Source of the DNA: Labrys miyagiensis
GTDB taxonomy: Bacteria; Pseudomonadota; Alphaproteobacteria; Rhizobiales; Labraceae
Length of the DNA: 64,000 nucleotides
NCBI RefSeq assembly: GCF_030160835.1
Contig: NZ_BSPC01000063.1
Location: 166,394 to 230,393 of the forward strand
Direction: 5' to 3'
In this document: positions 42,361-51,335 of the stretch, piece by piece
Numbering within the stretch: position 1 is the stretch's first letter
Layout of the letters: the number at the start of each line of letters is the position of its first letter
Made by a program: the position numbers and the translations under genes
The notes under the pieces: generated by a model
Told to the model about the DNA's origin: nothing
Databases searched by the model: none
The model's input: the letters and a program-made list of their open reading frames with translations, nothing else

Positions 42361-42753
42361 TCCGGAGACCCTGACAAAAAGCGATCCAGCTTGGCTGCAT
42401 GACCGCAGTTGCTGGCGCTAGTATGCAACAACGCAAGATCACGTTGCATCAATTAGCCAACTCCCGGTGCCGGGACAACCCGGAAATTGACGTCCGCCAT
42501 CATACCTTCGGGCTAGGTCGAAAATCCAAAAGGGCTATCGAGGGTCTAGAAACTGTTATGGACTATGGATCGGGTTTGGCGGGGAGACAAAAAACCGCTC
42601 AGCAGTCTTTCGTTGGCGGGCCAATGCTTCGTCCGCTTAGTTCTTTGTTTTGTCGCAGATTCTTGTCGGAAAACTGCTGGACACTTTCCCGGAATCTGCT
42701 TCGTTGCAGCGCCTCACGCTTGCCAACACGGATGTATTGGCAAGCGTGACGCT
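42361..42753. other. Intergenic region between LysR and glyS, with a 13-bp stem-loop
   Basis: No gene is recognised. TCACGCTTGCCAA (42714-42726) and TTGGCAAGCGTGA (42737-42749) form a perfect 13-bp stem with a 10-nt loop, ending 5 nt from the stop of glyS. It probably ends the leftward glyQ-glyS transcript, but no T-tract follows in either direction. The rest of the region (42361-42713) is unremarkable. Confidence 0.6.
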
Positions 42754-44859
42754 TTATCCCTCGATCCGGGAGAAGTCCGCGACGCTGCGTGTTGCCGTCC
42801 GGATCTCCTCGAGAAGCTTGAGGCGATTAAGGCGAAGTCTTGCATCTTCGGCATTGACGAGGATCTTGTCGAAGAAGGCATCGACAGGTTGGCGCAACTG
42901 CGCAAGCGCGGTCATGGCGCGCTCGTAATCCTCGGCGGCGACCGCCGCCGCGGCCGATTGCTTGGCCGATTGCAGGGCGGCGTAGAGAGCCTTTTCCTCG
43001 GCCTCGGTCAGCAAGCCGGTATCGGCGCCGCCGGCATAGGCGCCAGCGCCGTCCTTCTTCTCCTCGATGCGCAGGATGTTGGCCGCGCGCTTGGTGCCGG
43101 CCAGCAACGCCTTGCCGTCGTCCGTGCCGAGGAAACGCCCGAGCGCCTCGACGCGTCGCACCACCATGAGGAGATCGTCCTGGCCGCCCAGCGAGAACAC
43201 GGCGTCGACGAGATCGTGGCGGGCGCCCTGATCGCGCAACTGCACCTTCAGGCGGTCGGCAAAGAAGTCGAGCAGATTGCCGGCGACCCTGTCGGTGCTG
43301 GCGAAGGACGCCCTGGCGATGGTGGCAAGCAGCGGCAGGCGCAGCCCGTTGTCGAGGATGATGCGGATCACCCCGAGCGCCGCGCGGCGCAGGGCGAAGG
43401 GATCCTTGGTGCCGGTGGGCTTCTCATCGATCGACCAGAAGCCGATCAGGGTGTCGAGCTTGTCGGCGAGGGCGACTGCGACGGCGACGGGATCGCTGGG
43501 CACGGCGTCATTGACGCCCTTCGGGCGCCAGTGGTCCTCGACGGCCGCTGCTATGGCGGGATCCTCGCCCTGGGCGGTGGCATAATAGCGGCCCATCAGA
43601 CCCTGCAATTCCGGGAACTCGCCCACCATTTCGGAGGCGAGGTCCGCCTTGGCAAGCTGGGCAGCCCGGGCGGCCTTCACCGGATCGGCGCCGACAACGG
43701 GCGCGATCGCCTCGGCTAGTTTGGCGATGCGTTCAATGCGTTCGCCCTGCGTGCCCAGCTTGGCGTGGAAGACCACGTTGGACGCGATGATCTTGGCGAG
43801 GCGCTGGTCGAGCGGCTTGCCCTGATCCTCATAGCCCGGCAGGGGCTTCTGGTCGGTCTCCCAGAAGAATTTGGCATCCGACAGGCGGGCGCGGATGACC
43901 CGCTCATTGCCGCCGACGATGGCGGCACCGCCATCCCTGGCCTCGATATTGGCGATCAGGATGAAGCGGTTGGCAAGGCGCCCCGTCTTGGGATCGCGCA
44001 CCACGAAGCATTTCTGGTTGGCGCGGATGGTGGCCTGGATGGCTTCGTCCGGTACGGCGAGGAAGCTCTCGTCGAAGGAGCCCATCAGCACCACCGGCCA
44101 TTCCACCAGCCCGGCTGCCTCGTGCAGCACGGTGTCGTCCTCGACGAGTTCGAGGCCCTGCGCGAAGGCGAGGTTTCGGGCATCGGCCAGGATGATGTCG
44201 CGGCGGCGGGCGGGATCGAGCACCACCTTGGCGGCTTCGAGCTTGGCGACATAATCGTCGAAGCGCTTCACCCGGATCGCGCCGGGCGCAAGGAAGCGGT
44301 GGCCCCTGGTGACGTCGCCGACACTGACGCCCTCGATCTCGAACGGCACCACTTCGGGATCCTCGGTCTCCGGGCCGAAGGTGCAGATGATCGAATGGAG
44401 CGGCCGCACCCAGCGCAGCGAGCCCGAGCCCCAGCGCATGGATTTCGGCCAGGGGAAGGTCCTGATGACCTCGGGCACGATCTCGGCGATCAAAGCGGGC
44501 AGGACACGGCCGGGCTTTTCGACCACGGCGACGTAGAACTCGCCCTTCTTGGGATCGCTCTCGATCCTGGCCTGGTCGAGCGAGGCAAGTCCGGCCGATT
44601 TCAGGAAGCCCTGGATAGCACCCTCGGGCGCGCTGACGCGCGGCCCCTTGCGTTCCTCGCGCGTGTCGGGCTGGCGCGCCGGCAGGCCATGCACGGTCAG
44701 CGCCAGGCGGCGCGGCGTGGCATAGGCCGAGGCGCCCTCATAGACCACGCCGCGCTCCACAAGCGCGTCCGTGATCATCTTCTTGAGGTCATCGGCCGCC
44801 TTTGCCTGCATGCGGGCAGGGATTTCTTCGGAGAAGAGTTCGAGCAGGAGATCGGGCAT
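42754..44859 (-). CDS. glyS: Glycyl-tRNA synthetase beta subunit
   Basis: A 701-residue beta subunit of the bacterial tetrameric glycyl-tRNA synthetase. Start ATG at 44859 gives [21 protein letters not shown], the family N-terminus. Further markers are [40 protein letters not shown], and the HD-like middle region [20 protein letters not shown]. The C-terminal anticodon-binding domain ends with [18 protein letters not shown] longer frame upstream of 44859 adds atypical residues. It is downstream of glyQ by 75 nt; together they load glycine on tRNA in the cytoplasm. Confidence 0.96.
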   Translation of the reverse strand: MPDLLLELFSEEIPARMQAKAADDLKKMITDALVERGVVYEGASAYATPRRLALTVHGLPARQPDTREERKGPRVSAPEGAIQGFLKSAGLASLDQARIESDPKKGEFYVAVVEKPGRVLPALIAEIVPEVIRTFPWPKSMRWGSGSLRWVRPLHSIICTFGPETEDPEVVPFEIEGVSVGDVTRGHRFLAPGAIRVKRFDDYVAKLEAAKVVLDPARRRDIILADARNLAFAQGLELVEDDTVLHEAAGLVEWPVVLMGSFDESFLAVPDEAIQATIRANQKCFVVRDPKTGRLANRFILIANIEARDGGAAIVGGNERVIRARLSDAKFFWETDQKPLPGYEDQGKPLDQRLAKIIASNVVFHAKLGTQGERIERIAKLAEAIAPVVGADPVKAARAAQLAKADLASEMVGEFPELQGLMGRYYATAQGEDPAIAAAVEDHWRPKGVNDAVPSDPVAVAVALADKLDTLIGFWSIDEKPTGTKDPFALRRAALGVIRIILDNGLRLPLLATIARASFASTDRVAGNLLDFFADRLKVQLRDQGARHDLVDAVFSLGGQDDLLMVVRRVEALGRFLGTDDGKALLAGTKRAANILRIEEKKDGAGAYAGGADTGLLTEAEEKALYAALQSAKQSAAAAVAAEDYERAMTALAQLRQPVDAFFDKILVNAEDARLRLNRLKLLEEIRTATRSVADFSRIEG

Positions 44860-44934
44860 GGCTCTGTCGGGAAACGAATGAGAGAATGGGGTGGCTGCTG
44901 TGGGGAGGGTGGGGTCGCGCCCTCCTTGCACGCC

Positions 44935-45861
44935 TCAGCCTCCGCCGCCGGCTGCGGTCTTGACCCAGGCTTCGCCGCAGGCTTTGGCCAGCTCGCGCAC
45001 GCGCAGGATGTAGCTCTGGCGCTCGGTCACCGAGATGGCGCCGCGAGCGTCGAGCAGGTTGAAGCGGTGGCTGGCCTTGATGCACTGGTCATAGGCGGGC
45101 AGGGCCATCTCGTGGCGGTTGCCCTTGTCGCCGGCCGCGAGCAAGGCGCGGCATTCCTTCTCGGCGTCGACGAAATGCTGCTTGAGCATGGCGATGTCGG
45201 CGTGCTCGAAATTATGGCGCGAATATTCCTCTTCCGCCTGCAGGAAGATATCGCCATAGCTCACCTTCTCGGCGCCTTCGCGGCCGTTGAAGTTGAGATC
45301 GTAGACGTTCTCGACACCCTGCACATACATGGCGAGGCGTTCCAGGCCATAGGTGAGCTCGCCCGAGACCGGATTGCATTCCTGGCCGGCGACCTGCTGG
45401 AAATAGGTGAACTGCGAGACTTCCATGCCGTCGCACCAGCACTCCCAGCCGAGGCCCCAGGCGCCGAGCGTCGGGCTTTCCCAATCGTCCTCGACGAAGC
45501 GGATGTCATGCAGCAAAGGATCGACGCCAATAGCGGCGAGCGAACCGAGATAGAGCTCCTGCAGGTCCGGTGGAGAGGGCTTCAGGATGACCTGGAACTG
45601 GTAATAATGCTGCAGCCGGTTCGGGTTCTCGCCATAGCGCCCATCCTTGGGCCGGCGAGAAGGCTGCACATAGGCCGCGTTCCAATGCTTCGGCCCGAGC
45701 GAGCGCAGGGTCGTGGCGGGATGAAAGGTGCCGGCGCCCACTTCCATGTCGTAGGGCTGCAGGACCACGCAACCATAGTCGGCCCAATAGCGCTGCAGGG
45801 TCAGGATCAGGCCCTGGAAGGAGCGTTCCGGGCGCATATGCGGGGGCAGGGCTTCGGCCAT
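44935..45861 (-). CDS. glyQ: Glycyl-tRNA synthetase alpha subunit
   Basis: A 308-residue catalytic alpha subunit. Class II motifs are visible in [60 protein letters not shown] and the [12 protein letters not shown] segment; the later [20 protein letters not shown] is a strong family signature. ATG at 45861. It is the first gene of glyQ-glyS. The size and motifs are normal; the C-terminal part ([20 protein letters not shown]) is also as expected. Confidence 0.96.
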   Translation of the reverse strand: MAEALPPHMRPERSFQGLILTLQRYWADYGCVVLQPYDMEVGAGTFHPATTLRSLGPKHWNAAYVQPSRRPKDGRYGENPNRLQHYYQFQVILKPSPPDLQELYLGSLAAIGVDPLLHDIRFVEDDWESPTLGAWGLGWECWCDGMEVSQFTYFQQVAGQECNPVSGELTYGLERLAMYVQGVENVYDLNFNGREGAEKVSYGDIFLQAEEEYSRHNFEHADIAMLKQHFVDAEKECRALLAAGDKGNRHEMALPAYDQCIKASHRFNLLDARGAISVTERQSYILRVRELAKACGEAWVKTAAGGGG

Positions 45862-46205
45862 GTCAGTTCTCGAACCAGCTCTTGTCGGATCGCCGCGCAG
45901 CGTCAGGCCCGGCGGGAAAATCGCGCCAGACCCTTAGAGCAAGATCGAAACAGGGGGAACCCTTTTATGTAACGGTTGCCGGCGCAACACGCGGCCTCCG
46001 ATAGCCCTTGCGCATGCCCGAGCCGGACTTGTGCTGGGTTGCACAGATGATGGCACACCCTTGTGAGAGGATGGCACAACGGGACAAGAAGATGATCTTC
46101 CGTCGGGGAATATCGTCAAGCGTCAAAACCGGAGTTGCTGGCCCTATCCCTTTAGCCACGCCGTTCCGATCGATCCCGACAACCCATGAAGATTAGGAGA
46201 GTACC
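45862..46205. other. Intergenic region between glyQ and a rightward secreted-protein gene
   Basis: Divergent genes start on both sides, so the 344 nt should hold two promoters. No protein-coding frame of note and no clear stem-loop were found. GATTAGGAGAGTACC directly precedes the ATG at 46206, giving a good ribosome-binding site. Confidence 0.55.
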
Positions 46206-46619
46206 ATGCTCAAGCACTATCTTCTCCGGACAGGCCTGACGGCTGCGCTGATTCTCGGTTCGCTGGCGAGTTCCGTCTCATCCTACGCCGCGCCTGCCGC
46301 TACCAGCACGGGTGGTTCCAGCAGCCGTAGCGGTCCCAGCGGCTCTTCCGGCGTGGGCGGCGGTGGAGGCGGAGATGGCGGGAGCGGCGCCGGCATGCCT
46401 GGTGCCGTGCCCCTGGCCCTCGTGAGGCCCTGCCTGGCAGCTCTCGCCTGCAACGATCCGCCGCGGCGCGTGCCGACCGTTCGCGTCCGGGCCAAACCGG
46501 CCGGCCTCGACCACTGCAGCTACTACTGGCGCAAAGTCGAACTCGATGACGGTTCGATCGTCGAAGATCACACCCAGCCGATGCTGAAGAATTGCCGGGT
46601 GATCCGTACCTTCGATTAA
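46206..46619 (+). CDS. Small secreted Gly/Ser-rich protein, unknown function
   Basis: A 137-residue protein with a signal peptide (MLKHYLLRTGLTAALILGSL, then ASSVSSYAAPAA, likely cut after YA/AP). A low-complexity Gly/Ser linker follows (GGSSSRSGPSG, GVGGGGGGDGGSGAG). The C-terminal half contains several cysteines (RPCLAALACNDPPR, LDHCSYYWRKVELDDGSIVE, LKNCRVIRTFD), possibly forming disulfides in the periplasm. AGGAGAG precedes the ATG. No family was recognised. A GC-rich inverted repeat (about 46635-46658) between it and the next, opposing gene may end both transcripts. Confidence 0.7.
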   Translation: MLKHYLLRTGLTAALILGSLASSVSSYAAPAATSTGGSSSRSGPSGSSGVGGGGGGDGGSGAGMPGAVPLALVRPCLAALACNDPPRRVPTVRVRAKPAGLDHCSYYWRKVELDDGSIVEDHTQPMLKNCRVIRTFD

Positions 46620-46661
46620 CGGTCCATGATCAGGAGCGGCGGCCCTGACGGGGCCGCTGGC

Positions 46662-46829
46662 TCATTCTGGACGATAGACGCCACTGCGCGGATCACGGCG
46701 CAGATTCACGGCTTCCTGCCTCACGGGCTTGTAGAGTTCCTCGTTCACCCGCTCCCACTCACGCTTGACCAGGCGGACGAGAATGACGGTGCCGACGAGG
46801 CTGGCGAGTGCAAGAACGACAGGTTGCAT
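46662..46829 (-). CDS. Small membrane-anchored protein, 55 residues, next to sppA
   Basis: A short gene read directly from the minus strand. ATG at 46829 is preceded by GGAGAGG; translation is MQPVVLALASLVGTVILVRL, then VKREWERVNEELYKPVRQEA, ending VNLRRDPRSGVYRPE with TGA at 46664-46662. One N-terminal helix followed by a basic soluble tail with DPRSGVYRP, a form seen in small uncharacterised proteins of Rhizobiales. It lies 30 nt downstream of sppA and is probably co-transcribed with it. Function is unknown; a partner role for SppA is only a guess from position. Confidence 0.75.
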   Translation of the reverse strand: MQPVVLALASLVGTVILVRLVKREWERVNEELYKPVRQEAVNLRRDPRSGVYRPE

Positions 46830-46859
46830 GGCGTACCCTCTCCATTCACATTTCGGTAA

Positions 46860-47792
46860 CTATAGACCGAAACGCGCACGAATTGCACGCCCTTCTAGTG
46901 CGGCAATAATGCCTTCGGTTAATTGCTCGCTTTCGACGGCCGAAAAACTGGTGCCGAAACCCAGGCGCCGGCTGAGAAAACCGCGCGGTTCCGTGATGGT
47001 CTTGAAGCGCACCTTTTCGCCGAAACGCCGGCGCATCGCGCTCCTGACATCGCCGATGCCGTCGGCCAGGCCGAGTTCGATCGCCCGCGGCGCCAGCCAG
47101 AATTCGCCGGTGAACAACGTGTCGTCGTCGCCCTTGAGCTTGCCGGCGCGGCGCTCCTTCACCAGGGCGATGAACATGTCGTGGATGTCGCGCTGCAGGG
47201 CGCTGAGGCGCTCGACATCCTCCGGTTTCTCCGGGCGGAAGGGATCGAGCAGCGTCTTGGAGCGGCCTGCCGTGTGGACGCGGCGCTCCACGCCGATCTT
47301 GTCGATCAGCTTGTCGAAGCCGAAAGAGGCCGAGACGACGCCGATGGAGCCGAGGATCGAGGCGGGGTCGGCAAGGATCTCATCGGCTGCGCAGGCGATC
47401 ATGTAGCCGCCAGAGGCCGCGACATCCTCCACGAAGGCGTAGACGGGCAGCTTCTTCTCCTCGGCAAGCGCCCGGATGCGCCGCATGATCAAATGGGACT
47501 GCGCCGGTGAGCCGCCCGGCGAATTGATCACCAGGGCCACGGCCTTGGCGCCCTTCACCGTGAAGGCGTTGTCGATCACCTTCTCCAGCCGCGACATGCT
47601 CAACCCGCCACCGAATCGGGAGGCCGCGCCGATGGCGCCGGCAAGCGGCAGCACCGCCACTACCGGCGTGCGACGGCGCCATTTCTCGGGCAGGAGCGCA
47701 TAGGCGCGGGCGAAATTGCGCTTCAGGGCGCTTTGCTTCACGGGAGCCTGGGGCCGGTCGGCTTGCGGGGGCGTGGTATCTGTAATGGTCAA
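46860..47792 (-). CDS. sppA: Signal peptide peptidase SppA-like serine protease (S49)
   Basis: A 310-residue S49 peptidase, the short form with one protease domain. It lies at the inner membrane in the family and cleaves leftover signal peptides. The catalytic serine is in AFVEDVAASGGYMIACAADE and the general-base lysine is likely in HTAGRSKTLLDPFRP. Other markers are AVALVINSPGGSPAQSHLIM and ADPASILGSIGVVSASFGF. An N-terminal hydrophobic segment is weak (VVAVLPLAGAIGAAS). It ends in TAG, 30 nt before a short companion gene. Confidence 0.9.
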   Translation of the reverse strand: MTITDTTPPQADRPQAPVKQSALKRNFARAYALLPEKWRRRTPVVAVLPLAGAIGAASRFGGGLSMSRLEKVIDNAFTVKGAKAVALVINSPGGSPAQSHLIMRRIRALAEEKKLPVYAFVEDVAASGGYMIACAADEILADPASILGSIGVVSASFGFDKLIDKIGVERRVHTAGRSKTLLDPFRPEKPEDVERLSALQRDIHDMFIALVKERRAGKLKGDDDTLFTGEFWLAPRAIELGLADGIGDVRSAMRRRFGEKVRFKTITEPRGFLSRRLGFGTSFSAVESEQLTEGIIAALEGRAIRARFGL

Positions 47793-48186
47793 GGCAGCAT
47801 CGTCCTCTCGAGACAGGCAATTCGAAGCGTCTGCGCGGTCGCTCGGGGCGCTGCGCGAGTGGACTTCATATAGGCATCAAATCCCATTTGCAGCAGAAGC
47901 CGTCGTGACAAGGCAACAGGGCGCCTGCCGCACGGCTGGTCTCCCTGGATGAATGACAGATGAATGGCCCGATCAAGGCCGGTTCATGACGATTGTGAAT
48001 AGTTGCAATGTTGATGCATCGCAGGACTTGACCGCGCGTATTATATCGCGCCGGAAAGTATTGTGACGCAATCTATTGACCGAAGCTCTTCACACAAGCA
48101 GCGGTTGGTACCATAGTCTGCAGGCCGCAGTCGGGTGTGGTCTACCTTTTATTGACGTCAACAACGATCGAGCTCAGGAGGAAAAC
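47793..48186. other. Divergent promoter region between sppA and a Tyr/His-rich protein gene
   Basis: No coding frame was recognised in 394 nt. The right end holds AGGAGG (48176-48181) five nt before the ATG at 48187. TATTATAT (48040-48047) is a candidate -10 element, but no well-spaced -35 was seen. Promoters for both directions are expected here. Confidence 0.45.
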
Positions 48187-48492
48187 ATGTTTCGCAAGCT
48201 GGTTCTAGCAGCCACTTTGGCCCTCGGCATGGGCGGCGGTGTCCTTGCCACGCAGAGCGCCGAAGCTGCCGTCGCGCATCCTGCCGCACCCGCAACCGTG
48301 ATCCAGGCCATCGAGCAGGGCGCACCGGCCGCCTCGGGTGTCCAGCAGGCCTATTACCATGGCTATTACCATCGCGGCTATTACCATCACCCCTATTACC
48401 ATCGCCGTCGCGTTTGCGCCGTCCGCCGCGTGCGCGTGCGCACCGCTTATGGCTGGCGCTGGGTCTCCCGCCGCACCTGCTGGTGGCGCTGA
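48187..48492 (+). CDS. Small secreted Tyr/His-rich protein
   Basis: A 101-residue exported protein. The start follows AGGAGG, and the signal peptide is MFRKLVLAATLALGMGGGVL, then ATQSAEAA. The mature part contains a Tyr-His repeat (YYHGYYHRGYYHHPYYHRRR) and a basic end with two cysteines (VCAVRRVRVRTAYGWRWVSR, RTCWWR). His-rich repeats can bind metals or RNA-free polyanions, but no function is known for this family. A Rho-independent terminator at 48529-48565 follows, so it is monocistronic. Similar small YYH proteins are frequent in Hyphomicrobiales. Confidence 0.8.
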   Translation: MFRKLVLAATLALGMGGGVLATQSAEAAVAHPAAPATVIQAIEQGAPAASGVQQAYYHGYYHRGYYHHPYYHRRRVCAVRRVRVRTAYGWRWVSRRTCWWR

Positions 48493-48528
48493 GTTCAAGA
48501 CCTGATTTCGGGGCTGGGTCGTTTCTCG

Positions 48529-48565
48529 AAGCTCTCCTGAGGCGTCGCTTCCGGAGAGCTTTTTT
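48529..48565 (+). terminator. Rho-independent terminator of the Tyr/His-rich gene
   Basis: AAGCTCTCC (48529-48537) pairs with GGAGAGCTT (48553-48561), 9 bp, followed directly by a T-run (48561-48565). This is a classical terminator 37 nt downstream of the stop codon. Confidence 0.88.
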
Positions 48566-48579
48566 ATGGAAGAAGCCGC

Positions 48580-49332
48580 TCAGGCCTGCCAGTCGACGCT
48601 GCCTTCGCCGCGATGCAGGGCCTCCGCCTCGGGCGTGAAGGAGCCGTCGGCCTGGTGCAGGACCAGCGGCGGCAGCAGGATGAACGGAGCGCGCGATTCG
48701 CGCTGCGCCCGGATCAGGATGCGCACTGCCGGCTCATCCACGCGCGGCAGCACCGGCTTCACCCGGATGTCGCCGAAGCGCCGGTCGAGCGCCGCCAGCA
48801 GCCGCGGCAGGGCATCGGCGCGGTGGATCAGGGCGAGCATCCCCTTGGGCCGCAGCAGGCCATGGGCGCAGCGGATCCAGGCCTCGTCGCCTTCCTCTCC
48901 GTGGATGTGTGCGCCGGAGCGGTAGGCATCGGGCGGCGGGCGCACCGTGCCGGCAAGATGGAAGGGCGGGTTCATGATGACGTGGCCGGCGCTGGCCGGC
49001 TCGAGCGGTCCGCCCTTGGCGAGGCGCGCGGTGACGTCGGCCTCCAGCACATCCACGCGTGCGGCAAGACCGTTGGTCTCGACATTCGCCCGGGCGAGCG
49101 CGGCGATGGCCCGATCGATCTCGACCAGGCGCACGCGGCAGCCGGGAAAGCGCAGCGCCACGGCAAGCCCTGCCGGACCGACGCCGGCGCCGAGATCGTA
49201 GACGGTGTCATCGGCTGTGGGTGAGGGGCAGGCGGCGAGCAGGGCTGCGTCCGTACCGGCACGGTGGCCCTTGGCGGGCTGTGCGAGTTGCAGCCGTCCG
49301 CCCAGGAAGACGGAAGTGGTGGCCGGGTTCAC
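48580..49332 (-). CDS. Methyltransferase (TrmN6-like)
   Basis: A 250-residue class I methyltransferase related to tRNA1(Val) (adenine-37 N6)-methyltransferase. The SAM-binding motif is YDLGAGVGPAGLAVALR, with VRLVEIDRAIAALARANVET after it. The catalytic NPPF is present in HVIMNPPFHLAGTV, as in N6-adenine methylases. Other parts include LALIHRADALPRLLAALDRR. Its ATG overlaps the DUF2007 gene stop by 4 nt. Substrate may be tRNA or a small RNA; the assignment is by motif only. Confidence 0.85.
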   Translation of the reverse strand: MNPATTSVFLGGRLQLAQPAKGHRAGTDAALLAACPSPTADDTVYDLGAGVGPAGLAVALRFPGCRVRLVEIDRAIAALARANVETNGLAARVDVLEADVTARLAKGGPLEPASAGHVIMNPPFHLAGTVRPPPDAYRSGAHIHGEEGDEAWIRCAHGLLRPKGMLALIHRADALPRLLAALDRRFGDIRVKPVLPRVDEPAVRILIRAQRESRAPFILLPPLVLHQADGSFTPEAEALHRGEGSVDWQA

Positions 49333-49553
49333 TGCTCGCGCAGCTCCTTGCCGAGGCCCGCCTCCCGCAGGCGCATGCGCGCCAGGCCGCTCTGATCGGA
49401 ATCGACGAGGATGCGGCGCTGGATCATGCCGAGCGAGCCTTCCAGCACGCTCATATGCGTATCGAGCACGAAATGCACGACCCCCGCTTCCTTCAACAAA
49501 GCCTCGATATAGGAGATCAAGACGGGATCATTGGTACGGACGATTTCTTCCAT
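49329..49553 (-). CDS. DUF2007 family protein
   Basis: A 74-residue protein of the DUF2007 family, annotated as putative signal-transducing but without a known function. It begins MEEIVRTNDPVLISYIEALL, then KEAGVVHFVLDTHMSVLEGS, with LGMIQRRILVDSDQSGLA typical of the fold. The start ATG at 49553 was preferred over an ATG six codons upstream. Neither has a good ribosome-binding site. Its stop overlaps the methyltransferase start (ATGA). The two are divergent from the polyprenyl synthase. Confidence 0.85.
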   Translation of the reverse strand: MEEIVRTNDPVLISYIEALLKEAGVVHFVLDTHMSVLEGSLGMIQRRILVDSDQSGLARMRLREAGLGKELREQ

Positions 49554-49713
49554 GCGCGATTGTCGCGGCATTCACAACAAGTTGCAACGGGCTCGCTCGC
49601 CTCGGGCCGCCACGCCGGCCATTATCTGCAAGGGCCGGGTGACGCGCGACAACTGTGTGCTTGTGCGCAGGGCCGTGCATTTCTATGGTGCGCGCGTAAA
49701 CGGAGTAGGAATT

Positions 49714-50730
49714 TTGGGTGTCGTTGTCGCATTCGAGGACAAATCGGGGTCGCAGGGCTCGATCGAACCGATCGTCGGCCTGACCAAGGCGGATATGACG
49801 CGGGTCAACACCACCATCCTGTCGCGCACAGGGTCGGAGGTGACGATGATCCCCGAAGTCGCCAACCATCTGATCTCGTCTGGCGGCAAGCGCCTGCGCC
49901 CGATTCTCACCCTCGCCACCGCGCAGCTCTCCAATTATCGCGGCGATGGCCATGTCAAGCTCGCCGCCTCCGTGGAGTTCATGCATACCGCTACGCTCCT
50001 GCACGACGATGTCGTCGACGAGAGCGACATGCGGCGCGGCAAGCCGGCGGCCCGCATGCTCTGGGGCAACGAGGCGAGCGTGCTGGTCGGCGATTTCCTG
50101 CTCGGCCAGGCCTTCAAGATGATGGTCGAGGTCGGGTCGCTCAAGGCGCTCGACATCCTCTCCACCGCCGCCACCGTGATCGCCGAGGGCGAGGTGGCGC
50201 AGCTCGCCGCCGCCAAGAACACGGCGACCACCGAGGACGAATATCTGGCCGTGATTCGCGGCAAGACGGCCGAGCTCTTCGCCGCCGCCTGCGAGGTCGG
50301 TCCGGTGCTGGCCGAGCGCCCGAAGGATGAGCAGGCGGCCTGCCGCTCCTTCGGCATGAATCTCGGCATCGCCTTCCAACTCGTCGACGATGCGCTCGAC
50401 TATGGCGGCTCGGACGCCAAGCTCGGCAAGAATGTCGGTGACGATTTCCGCGAGGGCAAGATCACCCTGCCAGTGGTGCTGGCCTTCCGGCGCGGCAATG
50501 AGTCCGAGCGCGATTTCTGGCGCCGCACGCTCGAACGCGGCCAGATCGAGGGCGGCGATCTCGAGCACGCCCTCGGGCTGATGCGCCGTCACACAGCGCT
50601 GGAAGACACCATCGAGCGGGCCCGCCACTATGGCGCCATGGCCAAGGATGCATTGGCGCTGTTCGCCGACAGCCCGATGAAGTCGGCGCTGGCGGACGTG
50701 GTGGAGTTTTGCATCAGCCGCGCGCATTGA
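49714..50730 (+). CDS. Polyprenyl (octaprenyl/decaprenyl) diphosphate synthase
   Basis: A 338-residue trans-prenyltransferase that makes the long ubiquinone side chain. The first Asp-rich motif is HTATLLHDDVVDESDMRRGK, with D98-D102, and the second is FQLVDDALDYGGSDAKLGKN. SGGKRLRPILTLATAQL is the substrate-binding N-terminal motif. The start was set at TTG 49714 because a GGAGTAGGAA precedes it and the product matches the family N-terminus; no ATG fits. It supplies UbiA. It is divergent from DUF2007. Confidence 0.93.
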   Translation: MGVVVAFEDKSGSQGSIEPIVGLTKADMTRVNTTILSRTGSEVTMIPEVANHLISSGGKRLRPILTLATAQLSNYRGDGHVKLAASVEFMHTATLLHDDVVDESDMRRGKPAARMLWGNEASVLVGDFLLGQAFKMMVEVGSLKALDILSTAATVIAEGEVAQLAAAKNTATTEDEYLAVIRGKTAELFAAACEVGPVLAERPKDEQAACRSFGMNLGIAFQLVDDALDYGGSDAKLGKNVGDDFREGKITLPVVLAFRRGNESERDFWRRTLERGQIEGGDLEHALGLMRRHTALEDTIERARHYGAMAKDALALFADSPMKSALADVVEFCISRAH

Positions 50731-50737
50731 GGGCGAA

Positions 50738-51253
50738 ATGAGGTGGCTTTGGACCTGCTCGTGTTGCGGTAAGGTTCAGGAGGATTTGCCGCTCGACCTT
50801 GGCTGTGAAGCTCCCAGTTACTGGGATGCCACGCCCGAAGCCGAACGAGGGCCGGGCTCGTTTCTGAATTCGGAGCTCTGCCTTCTGCGAAGAGGCGAAG
50901 ATGTCGACTATTTCATGCGTGGGTGCCTCGCACTTCCGATCATCGGCATGAATGAGAACTTCGTCTTCGGCCTCTGGACCAGCCTCTCGCGTCAGAATTT
51001 CGACCGAGCCATCGAATTGAACAACGAAGCAGTGCTTGATCCAGATGAGGGGAATCCCTTCGGTTGGCTCTCCAACGCTGTTCCCGGTTTTCCCAATTGT
51101 TTGAATCTAAAGCTTCGTGTTCATCATTCGCCTCATCCACAGCGCCCATTCTTCGAACTGGAGCCGTCGGATCACCCCCTTGCGATTGCCCAGCGCGTGG
51201 GTATCTCTACCGACGATGTGGTGCAGATTGTTGCTCCTCTCATATCCCATTGA
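50738..51253 (+). CDS. DUF2199 domain protein
   Basis: A 171-residue protein of the DUF2199 family. The N-terminus has a WTCSCCGKVQEDLPLDLGCE segment with a C-x-C-C pattern like a zinc ribbon, and the rest includes SELCLLRRGEDVDYFMRGCL, FGLWTSLSRQNFDRAIELNN and PFFELEPSDHPLAIAQRVGI. It lies 7 nt after the prenyl synthase gene, perhaps in one transcript. Function is unknown. The less GC-rich codons of this gene compared with its neighbours suggest acquisition from elsewhere, though this is an impression, not a calculation. Confidence 0.85.
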   Translation: MRWLWTCSCCGKVQEDLPLDLGCEAPSYWDATPEAERGPGSFLNSELCLLRRGEDVDYFMRGCLALPIIGMNENFVFGLWTSLSRQNFDRAIELNNEAVLDPDEGNPFGWLSNAVPGFPNCLNLKLRVHHSPHPQRPFFELEPSDHPLAIAQRVGISTDDVVQIVAPLISH

Positions 51254-51335
51254 GAATTTTTGTCTTTTCCCAGCGTGATCCTGCGATGGATTGTCTTTGA
51301 GGGGCGGGAAGAAGAGATTGCAGGAACGACACTTC

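Noticed and set aside
43765-45972. 735-codon plus-strand frame antisense to glyS and glyQ
   Set aside because: It spans two recognised genes in the other strand and shows no family motifs; open by codon bias only.
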